Source: Pseudonocardia endophytica (GTDB taxonomy: Bacteria; Actinomycetota; Actinomycetes; Mycobacteriales; Pseudonocardiaceae). From it: a stretch of DNA of 64,000 nucleotides. Both the position numbers and the translations under genes were made by a program. This document shows positions 24,837 through 37,920 of the stretch, in pieces (positions within the stretch are counted from its first letter, which is position 1; each line of letters begins with the position of its first letter). Location of the stretch: contig NZ_SMFZ01000001.1 of the NCBI RefSeq assembly GCF_004339565.1, forward strand, positions 3,100,001 through 3,164,000, written 5' to 3'. The notes below the pieces were generated by a model. The model worked only from the letters and a program-made list of their open reading frames with translations, had not been told where the DNA came from and did no database searches.

Positions 24837-25657
24837 CCGCGGCGCACCCCGTATCCGGCGATCCGGACCCCGACGCCGTCGACCTGGTCCGCGCCGACGG
24901 CACCGCGGGCACGCTGTGGCAGGCGTGGACGACGCACGAGCGTCTCGCGTCGCTGCCGGAGCTGCTGCGCCCGCGCACGCCGGCAGAGGGCTTCGCCGCC
25001 CAGCAGCGGCTGGCCGAGCGGGCCGGGCCGGCCTACGGCTGGAAGCTCGCCGCCACCGCGGCCGCCGGGCAGGCCCACATCGGCGTCGACGCACCGTTGC
25101 CGGGCCCGCTGTTCGAGCGCTTCCGCTACGCGCCCGGCGCCGTGCTGCCGTCCGACGGGCTGTACATGGCCGTCGCCGAGGCGGAGTTCGCGTTCGTGAT
25201 GGGCGACGACGTCGCCGCCGGCGCGTCGGCCGGCGAGCTGCGGTCCGCCGTGGCGGCCGTGCACTGCGCGATCGAGTTCCCGGAGTCGCGCTTCGCCGAC
25301 TTCGCGACGGCCGGTGGTCCCCAGCTGCTCGCCGACGCGGCCTGCGCCGGGCTGTTCGTGCTCGGTCCGGAGATCACCGGCGGGCTCGATCTGGACCTGT
25401 CCACGACGGGCACCGCATTGTGGATCAACGACGCCGAGCCCGCCACCGGCAGTGGCGGGGCCGTGCTCGGGAATCCGTGGACGGCGCTCGCGTGGCTCGC
25501 CGACACGCTTCCGGCGTTCGGGGCCGATCTCGCCGCGGGCAGCGTGGTCACGACCGGGACGACGACCGTGCCGGCGCCCATCGCGGCGGGCGACCGCGTG
25601 CGCGCGACGTTCGGTCCGGACGCCGCACTCGGTGAGATCGCGGTCTCGTTCGCCTGA
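24833..25657 (+). CDS. 2-keto-4-pentenoate hydratase / fumarylacetoacetate-hydrolase family
   Basis: A 274-aa protein of the hydratase-decarboxylase branch of the FAH superfamily. The metal-binding E-x-E is in VAEAEFAFVMG, and WKLAAT and the final AGDRVRATFG are family landmarks. It would hydrate a 2-hydroxypentadienoate from aromatic meta-cleavage or a similar acid; no other meta-pathway gene is nearby. ATG overlaps the malQ stop (ATGA), so the two are coupled, although no metabolic link is obvious. Confidence 0.85.
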   Translation: MTAAHPVSGDPDPDAVDLVRADGTAGTLWQAWTTHERLASLPELLRPRTPAEGFAAQQRLAERAGPAYGWKLAATAAAGQAHIGVDAPLPGPLFERFRYAPGAVLPSDGLYMAVAEAEFAFVMGDDVAAGASAGELRSAVAAVHCAIEFPESRFADFATAGGPQLLADAACAGLFVLGPEITGGLDLDLSTTGTALWINDAEPATGSGGAVLGNPWTALAWLADTLPAFGADLAAGSVVTTGTTTVPAPIAAGDRVRATFGPDAALGEIAVSFA

Positions 25658-25663
25658 GCGCCG

Positions 25664-26539
25664 TCAGCGGACGACGGACAGCGCTCCCGGGGCGATCCGG
25701 ACGCACACGGCGGCGCCGGCCGGCACGTCGTCGATCTCGCCGTCGATCTGCACCGGCATCGGGCCGACCGAGGTGAACCGGAACTCCGCCGTCGCGGGCT
25801 GGCGCCCCAGTCCGCTGATCGCCGCCTTGACGGCCGTGAACAGCACCCGCCACTTCGGACGGTGCTCCATCAGGATCACCTCGAACCGGCCGTCGTCCGG
25901 GCGACCGTCGGACAGCTCGGCGACCTTCGCCATCTCCGGGATGTTCGCGAGCACCAGGTTGTCGATCCTCCGGCGGTTGCCGTCGGCGAACTCCAGCTCG
26001 AACGGCGTGAACCGCCAGAACGAGCGGACCGTCGTCCAGACCTCGCCCAGCGTCCCCTTGCCACCCTTCTCGATCTGCAGCGCGACGACCGGGGTCAGCC
26101 CGAACCCGATGTAGGAGTGCGCGTGGTGGACCGGGCGGTCGTCGACGTGCAGCGCGAGCAGGTCCATCGGCTCGGGACGTCCGTCCACGATGGCGTCGCG
26201 CAACGGTCGACGGGAGGTGACGCGGTCGTGGTCGTTGGCGTTGCCCGCGGGCAGGACAGCGGCCGCCGCCCCGGTCCCGGGCACGTCCATGATCCCGTTG
26301 ACGACCTCGTTGTAGCCGCCGTCGCCGCTGGCGGACACGACGAGCGGGTGTCCCGGACCGGCCGCCGTCTTCCGTGCCATGTCCCGTGCGTGGCCGGCGT
26401 ACTCGGTGGGGCACAGCTCGACCGGAAGATCGGGCCGCGCGGCCCGCAGCTGGTCGCGCAGCTCGTCCGCGAGGGTCGCCGCGTCACCGGTGCTGCCGGG
26501 GTTGAACACGACGATCACGGAGTCGATCGGCTCGGCCAC
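25664..26539 (-). CDS. Diacylglycerol-kinase-family protein
   Basis: A 291-aa protein of the DAGK catalytic family (lipid or sphingosine kinase fold). FNPGSTG near the start, SASGDGGYNEVVNGI in place of the usual GGDGT-N-E loop, and LPAGNANDH (ATP-binding and catalytic loops) are visible. It could phosphorylate diacylglycerol or a related lipid alcohol. The substitution of GG for GT in the nucleotide loop is unusual but leaves the flanking Gly and Asn. It converges tail-to-tail with the hydratase gene 6 bp away and is divergent from an SDR gene. Confidence 0.83.
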   Translation of the reverse strand: MAEPIDSVIVVFNPGSTGDAATLADELRDQLRAARPDLPVELCPTEYAGHARDMARKTAAGPGHPLVVSASGDGGYNEVVNGIMDVPGTGAAAAVLPAGNANDHDRVTSRRPLRDAIVDGRPEPMDLLALHVDDRPVHHAHSYIGFGLTPVVALQIEKGGKGTLGEVWTTVRSFWRFTPFELEFADGNRRRIDNLVLANIPEMAKVAELSDGRPDDGRFEVILMEHRPKWRVLFTAVKAAISGLGRQPATAEFRFTSVGPMPVQIDGEIDDVPAGAAVCVRIAPGALSVVR

Positions 26540-26564
26540 GTGGTGAGCCTAGGCGGAATCCGCT

Positions 26565-26595
26565 CGATCCGGTCGAACCGGGCCGGACCGGATCG
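26565..26595. promoter_or_regulatory. 10-bp inverted repeat in divergent promoter region
   Basis: CGATCCGGTC (26565-26574) and GACCGGATCG (26586-26595) are perfect complements separated by 11 bp. The pair lies between the start of the lipid-kinase-like gene and the SDR gene. It may be an operator; a terminator is unlikely because no gene ends here. Confidence 0.5.
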
Positions 26596-26623
26596 TGTCG
26601 TCCTGTCGACGATCGGCGGATCC

Positions 26624-26657
26624 GGCGTTCTCCGGCCACCGGTGGCCGGAGAACGCC
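26624..26657. promoter_or_regulatory. 34-bp perfect palindrome
   Basis: Each 17-bp arm (left arm GGCGTTCTCCGGCCACC) is the exact reverse complement of the other, with no spacer. It sits 45 bp before the SDR start in a divergent intergenic region. It could be an operator for a dimer of dimers, a cruciform, or a REP-like element. Confidence 0.75.
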
Positions 26658-26701
26658 TCGGTCCCCGATCACGCCGGGCGTGGATGCGGCACCGTGGGAG
26701 C

Positions 26702-27502
26702 ATGGATCTCCGACTGGGTGGCAAGCGGGCCGTCGTGACCGGCGGCAGCCGCGGCATCGGGTACGCGGTGGCGGCGGTGCTCGCCGCCGAGGGTGCGGAC
26801 GTGGCGATCGTCGCCCGGGACGCCTCGGCGCTCGACGAGGCCGCGGCCCGGCTGCGGGAGGGTGCCCGCGGGCGGGTCGAGACGGTCGTCGCGGACACGT
26901 CCGACGACGGGTCGGTGCGGGCCATGGCGGCCACCGTCACCGAGCGGTTCGGCGGGGTCGACGTGCTGGTCAACGCGGCCGCCCGCCCGGCGGGGTCCGG
27001 ACCGCTGCCGACGCTCTCCGAGATCACCGACGACGCCGTGCGCGTCGAGCTGGAGACGAAGCTGCTCGGCTACCTGCGCTGCGCCCGCGCGCTGGCGCCG
27101 CTGATGACGCAGCAGGGATGGGGACGGATCGTCAACGTCAGCGGCCTGAACGCACGGAAGTCGTCGTCGCTGGTCGGGTCCGTGCGCAACGTCGCGGTCG
27201 CGTCGATGACGGCGGCGCTGGCCGAGGAACTGGGGCCGCAGGGCGTCAACGTCACCGTCGTGCACCCGGGCCTGACCTGGACCGAGCGGATGCCGGGCCT
27301 GATCGCCGACCGCGCCCGCGCGCAGGGCGTCTCCGAGGACCAGGCGCGTGCGGCGCTCGACGCGACGACGACGATCGGGCGGATGACGACGGCCGAGGAG
27401 GTCGCCGACGTCGTCGCGTTCCTGTGCTCGCCGCGCGGCGTCGCCGTGAACGGGGACGCGGTCGCCGCCGGTGGCGGGTCGCCGGGCGTCACGTACTACT
27501 GA
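26702..27502 (+). CDS. SDR family protein with altered active site
   Basis: A 266-aa Rossmann-fold SDR. The cofactor motif TGGSRGIG (residues 13-20), NAAARP (in place of NNAG) and VNVSGLNARK with the catalytic Ser are present. The usual Y-x3-K is missing: the aligned region reads GSVRNVAVASM, with Gly and Asn at the Tyr and Lys positions. Hence it may bind NAD(P) yet not reduce carbonyls, or use other residues. Next gene 31 bp downstream is the S4 protein. ATG 26702 follows a GGGAG-type site. Confidence 0.85.
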   Translation: MDLRLGGKRAVVTGGSRGIGYAVAAVLAAEGADVAIVARDASALDEAAARLREGARGRVETVVADTSDDGSVRAMAATVTERFGGVDVLVNAAARPAGSGPLPTLSEITDDAVRVELETKLLGYLRCARALAPLMTQQGWGRIVNVSGLNARKSSSLVGSVRNVAVASMTAALAEELGPQGVNVTVVHPGLTWTERMPGLIADRARAQGVSEDQARAALDATTTIGRMTTAEEVADVVAFLCSPRGVAVNGDAVAAGGGSPGVTYY

Positions 27503-27533
27503 GCACGACGATCCGGTGGCAGGATGGACGGCG

Positions 27534-27905
27534 ATGGAGTCGACCCGCCTGGACCGCTGGCTGTGGTCCGTGCGCTTGGCGAAGACCCGCTCGGACGCGG
27601 CGACCGCGTGCCGCGGCGGGCACGTGCGCGTGAACGACCGGCCGGCCAAGCCCGCCACCCCTGTCCGCCCGGGCGACCGGGTCCGGGCCCGGGTCTACGA
27701 CCGCACGCGCACGGTCGAGGTCACGAAGGTCATCGAGAAGCGTGTCGGGGCGCCGATCGCGCAGGAGTGCTACGTCGACCACACACCTGCCGAGCCGGCC
27801 GTCCCGGCGCCGGTGTTCGCCCGCCGGGATCGCGGCGCGGGCCGCCCGACCAAGCGCGACCGGCGTGTCCTCGACCAGCTCCGGTTGTCCCGAAACACCA
27901 CCTGA
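27534..27905 (+). CDS. RNA-binding S4-domain protein (Hsp15/HslR-like)
   Basis: A 123-aa S4-domain protein. [20 protein letters not shown] through [20 protein letters not shown] is the S4 RNA-binding fold as in HslR, which recognises 50S subunits carrying nascent chains after heat stress. The basic C-terminal tail ([15 protein letters not shown]) fits the family. It is followed 14 bp later by pyrD. Its function in actinobacteria is inferred from the family. Confidence 0.88.
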   Translation: MESTRLDRWLWSVRLAKTRSDAATACRGGHVRVNDRPAKPATPVRPGDRVRARVYDRTRTVEVTKVIEKRVGAPIAQECYVDHTPAEPAVPAPVFARRDRGAGRPTKRDRRVLDQLRLSRNTT

Positions 27906-27919
27906 ACGGCACTGCGACG

Positions 27920-29032
27920 ATGTCACCCGTGTACGACACGCTGTTCCGCCACGCCCTGCGCCGCATCCCGTCCGAGACCGCGCACCACCTCGGCGCCGGA
28001 GTGCTCCGCGGCCTCGGCGCCGCACCGCTGGCCGGACCACGGCTCGGCGCCGCGCTGGGGCCGTCCGACCCGGTGCTCCGGGTCCGGACGCTCGGGCTCG
28101 AGTTCGCCGGCCCGCTCGGCCTCGCCGCGGGGTTCGACAAGGAGGCCCGCGGCATGACGGCCGCCGGCCGGATCGGCTTCGGTGCCGTGGAGATCGGCAC
28201 GGTCACCGGGCAGGCGCAGCCGGGCAACCCGAAGCCACGCCTGTTCCGGTTCCCGGACGACCGCGCGCTGGTGAACCGCATGGGGTTCAACAACGCGGGC
28301 GCCCCGGCCGTCGCGGCACGGCTGGAGCACTGGCGGGCCGACCGTCCGGCCGGGGCGCCCGTGCTCGGGGTGAACATCGGCAAGAGCAAGGTCGTGGCGG
28401 CCGACCGCGCCGTCGACGACTACCGCACGAGCGCACGGCTGCTCGGCCCGTTCGCCGACTACATGGTCGTGAACGTCAGCTCGCCGAACACGCCCGGTCT
28501 GCGCGACCTGCAGCAGGCCGACGCCCTGGAGCCGCTCCTGGTGGCCGTGCGCGAGGAGCTCGACAACCTGCCGGTCGGCAGGCGGGTCCCGCTGCTCGTC
28601 AAGATCACGGTCGATCTCGCCGACGACGACGTGGACGCCGTCGCCGATCTCGCTGCGCGCCTGGGGCTCGACGGGATCGTCGCGACGAACACGACGGTCT
28701 CCCGCGACGGGCTCGTCACGGACGCCGCCACGGTCGCCGACGCCGGCGCGGGCGGGCTGTCCGGGCGACCGCTGGCCGACCGCGCGCTCGCCGTCCTGAC
28801 GCGGCTGCGAGCGCGTCTCGGCGCCGGCCCGGTCCTGATCTCCGTGGGTGGGATCGAGGACGCCCACGAGGCGTACCGCCGGATCCGTGCGGGCGCCTCC
28901 CTCGTGCAGGCGTACACGGCGTTCGTCTACGGCGGGCTGCTCTGGCCGTCACGGTTGCACCGCGAGCTCGCCGTTCTGCTCCGCGCCGACGGGCACCGCA
29001 GCGTCGACGATGCCGTCGGCACCGGAATCTGA
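27920..29032 (+). CDS. pyrD: Quinone-dependent dihydroorotate dehydrogenase
   Basis: A 370-aa class 2 enzyme that oxidises dihydroorotate to orotate in pyrimidine synthesis and passes electrons to membrane quinone. The N-terminal helical region typical of class 2 enzymes ([11 protein letters not shown]) precedes the FMN barrel. GFDKEA, GTVT, NRMGFNN, NVSSPNT with the catalytic Ser, NTTVSR and ISVGGI are visible. GTG 27929 is an alternative start. It is alone here and separated from the other pyr genes, which is common. Confidence 0.94.
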   Translation: MSPVYDTLFRHALRRIPSETAHHLGAGVLRGLGAAPLAGPRLGAALGPSDPVLRVRTLGLEFAGPLGLAAGFDKEARGMTAAGRIGFGAVEIGTVTGQAQPGNPKPRLFRFPDDRALVNRMGFNNAGAPAVAARLEHWRADRPAGAPVLGVNIGKSKVVAADRAVDDYRTSARLLGPFADYMVVNVSSPNTPGLRDLQQADALEPLLVAVREELDNLPVGRRVPLLVKITVDLADDDVDAVADLAARLGLDGIVATNTTVSRDGLVTDAATVADAGAGGLSGRPLADRALAVLTRLRARLGAGPVLISVGGIEDAHEAYRRIRAGASLVQAYTAFVYGGLLWPSRLHRELAVLLRADGHRSVDDAVGTGI

Positions 29033-29047
29033 GGGTTCGAAACGAGA

Positions 29048-29078
29048 AATAGCCCGTGGAACGAATCCACGGGCTATT
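29048..29078 (-). terminator. Rho-independent terminator of the rRNA operon
   Basis: A perfect 13-bp stem (29048-29060 with 29066-29078) around a 5-nt loop. Read on the minus strand it is followed by TTTCTCGTTT, so it ends the 16S-23S-5S transcript. It also lies 15 bp after pyrD and could act on the plus strand, though without a T-run. Confidence 0.85.
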
Positions 29079-29091
29079 CCCCAGGTTGAAT

Positions 29092-29208
29092 GTCGGCGGC
29101 GACCTACTCTCCCACACCCTGTCGAGTGCAGTACCATCGGCGCAGGAAGGCTTAGCTACCGGGTTCGGAATGGGACCGGGCGTTCCCCTACCGCCATAAC
29201 CACCGACA
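29092..29208 (-). rRNA. rrf: 5S ribosomal RNA
   Basis: About 117 nt. Reading the minus strand, it begins GTCGGTGGTTATGGCGG, contains the conserved CCCATTCCGAACCCGG and ends GTCGCCGCCGAC, complementary to its 5' end. Last gene of the operon. Confidence 0.95.
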
Positions 29209-29298
29209 ACACTATCCAATTCTTACTTTCACCCAGAACAAACCACCACACAGTGGTGGTGTGCTCAGGGTCACACAGTGGATGCGAACAACACGTTG

Positions 29299-34216
<4,918 letters not shown>

Positions 34217-34321
34217 AAAACCCTGACCAACAAACGCACTACCACCACAGACGGGATCCGCAGCAGCAGCACAAAACAATCTGGCACAAAAACCAAAGCG
34301 CCAAACAAAAAAGCTCGACAC

Positions 34322-34340
34322 ACTGTTGAGTTCTCAAAAG
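34322..34340 (-). promoter_or_regulatory. boxA antitermination element of the rRNA leader
   Basis: The minus strand reads CTTTTGAGAACTCAACAGT, matching the actinobacterial rrn leader motif (TTGAGAACTCAACAG) that loads Nus factors. It lies about 105 nt upstream of the mature 16S. Confidence 0.75.
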
Positions 34341-34510
34341 ACACCCGCACACAGCCACCCACCTCACAGTGAGCCGACCGAAGCGACTACCTCAAACACC
34401 CCGAAACCCACGAGCCGAAGCTTCACCAGGTCCTACAGGATGTGGCCAGCGGGCCTGTTGACCGCCCCACCGAGGAGGCGTTCTGTCCGGCTGTCTCGCT
34501 GACGGAGAGA

Positions 34511-34540
34511 AAGTTACGCCCCGGTGTCCGGCAGGGTCAA
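34511..34540 (-). promoter_or_regulatory. rRNA operon promoter
   Basis: On the minus strand, -35 TTGACC (34535-34540) and -10 TAACTT (34511-34516) are separated by 18 bp, close to the consensus of mycobacterial and streptomycete rrn promoters. Transcription would begin near 34504. Confidence 0.75.
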
Positions 34541-34842
34541 ACCGGGGGGTCCTTGTGCGATCTACCGGGTGTTCGCCCAGGTCAGAGACGCCCCACCCTG
34601 CGCGACGGGCCCGACGGAGGCCCCCTGAGCCCGTCGAAGCGCCATCTTCGATCTTTGTGACGCCGGACACGACCGGGACGCCGCTCCGGTGTGGCACATC
34701 GTCACCGGATCCGGGGCATATCCGGCGATCGTCCGACGCGTTGGACCCGGCGAGTGCCCTTCGCCGGACCCTGCAGCGCGTCGGGGGCGAATGCGCGTCG
34801 CGGTCCGGCGGGGGGCACTCCCCATCTCCACCGAACCGCCGC

Positions 34843-36039
34843 TCAGGACTCCCCGATCGACGACACCGCGTCGACGAGCGAGAGCAGGTGGGCGCGCAGA
34901 TCGGCCCAGCCGACGTACCGGCGGCTGACCGCCATGAAGCTCACCAGGTCGAGGCCACCGCACACCACGAAACGGGCGGCCGGCTCGTCGAGGCCCGGAC
35001 GCGCGGCGTGCAGCAGGGCCGCCATCTCGGTCGTGTAGTCGTGGTGGTCCCGCAGCACCGTCGGCATCTGGCTCTCCGGCAGGTTGCAGGCCTCCCGCAC
35101 CAGCACGGCCATCGTGTCGCCGTGGTCCAGGGCGAAGTCCACGTAGGACCGCATGCCCCTGTCGAACCGGCCGGTGGCGGACTGCTCGATCCGCATGACG
35201 TGCTCGAGCGACAGCGCGAGCCAGGACGAACCACGTTGCTGCGCGACGACCAGCAGCTCCGCCTTGCTCTCGAAGTAGCTGTAGACGGTCGGCCCGGTGA
35301 CCCCGGCGGCCACGGCGACGTCCTCCATGCTCACTGCGTGGAACCCGTGCCGCCGGAACAGGTGGTGCGCCGCGTTGATGATGGCCTCGCGGCGGGCGGC
35401 CCTGGCGACCGGCGCAGGCAGGTCGCCGGGTGTCGCGGGCGGTTCGGCACCGTCGGCGTCGAACCGCACCTCGGTCAGGCGCAGGAGCATCCGCTCCAGG
35501 AGCCGCCGCCGTCGGGTGTCGTTCATCCCCCTCACCCGCGAGCCGGACGGCGACGCGGTGAACACGAGCAGAGCGCGCGCGACGAGCTCGGCACCCCACG
35601 GCGGCAGGTCCGGCCGGACGGCCGCGACCCGGGCGGTGAGATCGTCGACGATCGCCGCCGCGCGGCGGGAGTGCCGGGCTCGCTCCTCCGCCGGGAGGTG
35701 CCTGGCGTCGCGGAGCAGGATCAGCCACAACGGAGCGTGCTCGATGCCGTTCCTCGCGAGACCGGCGACCGTCTCGCCCAGCACCGTGTCCGGCGGCCCG
35801 GCGCCGGCACGTGCCATCGTCTCCTCGACGATGTCGATCCCGCGTTCGATGACGGCGGCGTGCAGCGCGTCCTTGCCGGCGAAGTGCCGGTAGAGCGCCG
35901 GTCCCGTGATGCCACTGGCACCGGCGATCTGGGCCATCCGGGCACCGTGGAACCCGTTGGCGGCCAGGACTTCCGCAGCTCCGTCCAAGATGAGACGTTT
36001 TCGCCCCGGCACATCGTTCGTCTTGACGAGGTCCCCCAT
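34843..36039 (-). CDS. Regulator with two fused TetR domains
   Basis: A 398-aa protein formed by two complete TetR units. HTH 1 (about residues 10-60) reads NGFHGARMAQIAGASGITGP then ALYRHFAGKDAL; HTH 2 (about 215-265) reads HGFHAVSMEDVAVAAGVTGP then TVYSYFESKAEL. Each is followed by a helical ligand-type domain of about 130 residues. A single chain could thus bind one operator as a pseudo-dimer. Fused TetRs are known in actinobacteria, some linked to lipid metabolism. It begins with ATG 36039, divergent from dodecin. Confidence 0.88.
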   Translation of the reverse strand: MGDLVKTNDVPGRKRLILDGAAEVLAANGFHGARMAQIAGASGITGPALYRHFAGKDALHAAVIERGIDIVEETMARAGAGPPDTVLGETVAGLARNGIEHAPLWLILLRDARHLPAEERARHSRRAAAIVDDLTARVAAVRPDLPPWGAELVARALLVFTASPSGSRVRGMNDTRRRRLLERMLLRLTEVRFDADGAEPPATPGDLPAPVARAARREAIINAAHHLFRRHGFHAVSMEDVAVAAGVTGPTVYSYFESKAELLVVAQQRGSSWLALSLEHVMRIEQSATGRFDRGMRSYVDFALDHGDTMAVLVREACNLPESQMPTVLRDHHDYTTEMAALLHAARPGLDEPAARFVVCGGLDLVSFMAVSRRYVGWADLRAHLLSLVDAVSSIGES

Positions 36040-36174
36040 GTCGGCACCCTAGCCCGGCAACTGCCGGGAATTTCCGGTTCGCCCAGGTGGCTGGTGAGGT
36101 GCACCGCCGGACGGGTGCGTCCTCTGCCCGCGATCCGCGGGTTTCGGGCACCCCGGACCCGGGCATCTCACCTC

Positions 36175-36381
36175 ATGGCCAACACCTACTCTGTGACCGA
36201 GATCGTCGGCACTTCCCCGGACGGCGTCGACGCGGCGATCCGCAGTGGCATCGACGACGCGTCGAAGACGCTCAAGAACCTGGACTGGGCTCAGGTGACC
36301 GACATCCGTCTGCACCTCGAGGACGGCGACGTCCAGCACTTCCAGGTCAGCATGAAGCTCGGGTTCAAGGTCGAGCGCTGA
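36175..36381 (+). CDS. Dodecin
   Basis: A 68-aa dodecin, a dodecameric flavin-storage and buffering protein. It has the TYSVTEIVGTSPDGVDAAI start, the flavin-stacking Trp in LKNLDWAQVTDI and the FQVSMKLGF end. Length matches the family (about 70 aa). A second dodecin lies at 60401. It stands alone between the double-TetR and permease genes. Confidence 0.93.
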   Translation: MANTYSVTEIVGTSPDGVDAAIRSGIDDASKTLKNLDWAQVTDIRLHLEDGDVQHFQVSMKLGFKVER

Positions 36382-36513
36382 CACGTCGTCGCGAACGGAC
36401 ACGCCGGGTGGTGCGTACGCCACCCGGCGTGCTCTAGCGTTCGGCGATCGGCCTGACCGACTCTCGTGCCGGGAGTGCCGCTCGTCCCGGTCGGCGGGAG
36501 GACAGGACGGCTC

Positions 36514-37755
36514 GTGACGGACAGCACGCACCCCGGACGCGGTGAGGACGACACACCCGACGCTCCGCCCGCGGAGCAGGGCTCCGCCGCCGGATCCGAG
36601 CTGGCCGACGGGCTGGGCGGGACAGGCAGGCAGGTCCCACCCGCACTCGCACTGGCGACCGGGCTCGCGTGGCGCGGCCTGTTGCTCGCCGCCGCCGTGG
36701 CCGTGCTGATCTGGGTCGTCGCCCAGCTCTCCCTGCTGGTCGTTCCCGTCGTCATCGCCCTGATCCTCTCCGCGCTGCTGTCGCCGGCGGCACGTCAGCT
36801 CCGGCGGATCCCGCACATGCCGCGTGGTGTCGCCACCGGGGTCGTCGTGATCGGCGGACTCGCGCTGTTCGGCGGCATCCTCTGGGCGGTCGTCGCCGCC
36901 TTCCTCGCCGGCCTGCCGGACCTGTCGACGCAGCTGGGGCAGAGCCTCGTCGCGGCGCAGGAATGGCTCGCGACCGGCCCGCTGCACCTCGACGACGCCC
37001 GCGTCGGCTCGTTCACCTCGGAGCTGGTCAACACACTGCAGCGCAACCAGACCGCACTCGCGACAAACATCGTCGGCGCACTCGGCACGGCCGGAGAGGC
37101 GGCGACCGAGATGCTCCTGACGCTGTTCGTGCTCACGTTCTTCGTCCACGACGGACCGAAGATCTGGAGGTTCGTGCTGTCCGGTGTCCCGCGCGCGGCG
37201 CGTCCGCGGACCGACGTCGCCGGGCGACGCGCGTTCGCCTCGCTGGTCGGCTACACGCGGGCGATCGTCGTCGTGGCCGCGGTGGACGCCGTGACGGCGG
37301 GCGTCGGGCTGTGGCTGATCGGTGTCCCGCTCGCCGTCCCGCTCGCCACGCTGATCTTCTTCGGCGCGTTCGTCCCCACGCTCGGCGCGATCGTCACCGG
37401 CGTCGTGGCCGTGCTGATCGCGCTGGTCACCGGTGGGTGGGTGGACGCTCTGCTGGTGGTGGCGCTGCTCGTCGCCGTCCAGAACATCGAGGGGTACATC
37501 CTCCAGCCGCTGTTGCTCGGGCGGTCGGTCAAGCTGCATCCACTCGCCGTCGTGCTCCCGATCGCGGGTGGACTGATCGTCGCGGGCATCCCGGGCGCGC
37601 TGCTGGCCGTCCCGCTCATCACGCTCGCCGACGCCGGCGTCCGGTCGGTGAACCGGCCGTCCGACAAACGGCTGGCCGACCCGTCGTCGGTGGACCCGCT
37701 CGATCCCCGCTCGGCCCGCCCCGACCAGTACCCCGGTGCCGCCGTCACCCCCTGA
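36514..37755 (+). CDS. AI-2E / PerM family transporter
   Basis: A 413-aa membrane protein with about eight hydrophobic spans. After a 45-residue acidic N-terminus come LLLAAAVAVLIWVVAQLSLL and further spans, then the family hallmark near the C-terminus: ATLIFFGAFVPTLGAI, NIEGYILQPLLLGRSVKLHP and GIPGALLAVPLI. The family includes quorum-signal exporters and Na+/H+ antiporters; the substrate here is unknown. GTG 36514 is preferred over GTG 36466 because a GGAGGACAGGA stretch precedes it. Confidence 0.88.
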   Translation: MTDSTHPGRGEDDTPDAPPAEQGSAAGSELADGLGGTGRQVPPALALATGLAWRGLLLAAAVAVLIWVVAQLSLLVVPVVIALILSALLSPAARQLRRIPHMPRGVATGVVVIGGLALFGGILWAVVAAFLAGLPDLSTQLGQSLVAAQEWLATGPLHLDDARVGSFTSELVNTLQRNQTALATNIVGALGTAGEAATEMLLTLFVLTFFVHDGPKIWRFVLSGVPRAARPRTDVAGRRAFASLVGYTRAIVVVAAVDAVTAGVGLWLIGVPLAVPLATLIFFGAFVPTLGAIVTGVVAVLIALVTGGWVDALLVVALLVAVQNIEGYILQPLLLGRSVKLHPLAVVLPIAGGLIVAGIPGALLAVPLITLADAGVRSVNRPSDKRLADPSSVDPLDPRSARPDQYPGAAVTP

Positions 37756-37920
37756 ACGGTTTCCGGCGGGCGGAACTCGGTGTTCGGTCGGCGGTCGATG
37801 CCGTGCGACCTACAACGATCGGGTACGTCCGGCGTGGACGGACCGGCCGGGACGGGTACCGTGGCGAGACGTCCACCCGACGTCCGGCAGGAGGTGGGAG
37901 GCCGCTCCCCGGCCCACGAC

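Larger units (their letters stand above)
34217..34842 (-). promoter_or_regulatory. rRNA leader and promoter region, no gene
   Basis: Holds the 16S leader (about 290 nt from the proposed start), boxA and one promoter. The stretch 34541-34842, up to the end of the double-TetR gene, has no convincing coding frame. Additional rrn promoters, common in actinobacteria, may be present but I see no second clear pair. Confidence 0.7.
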
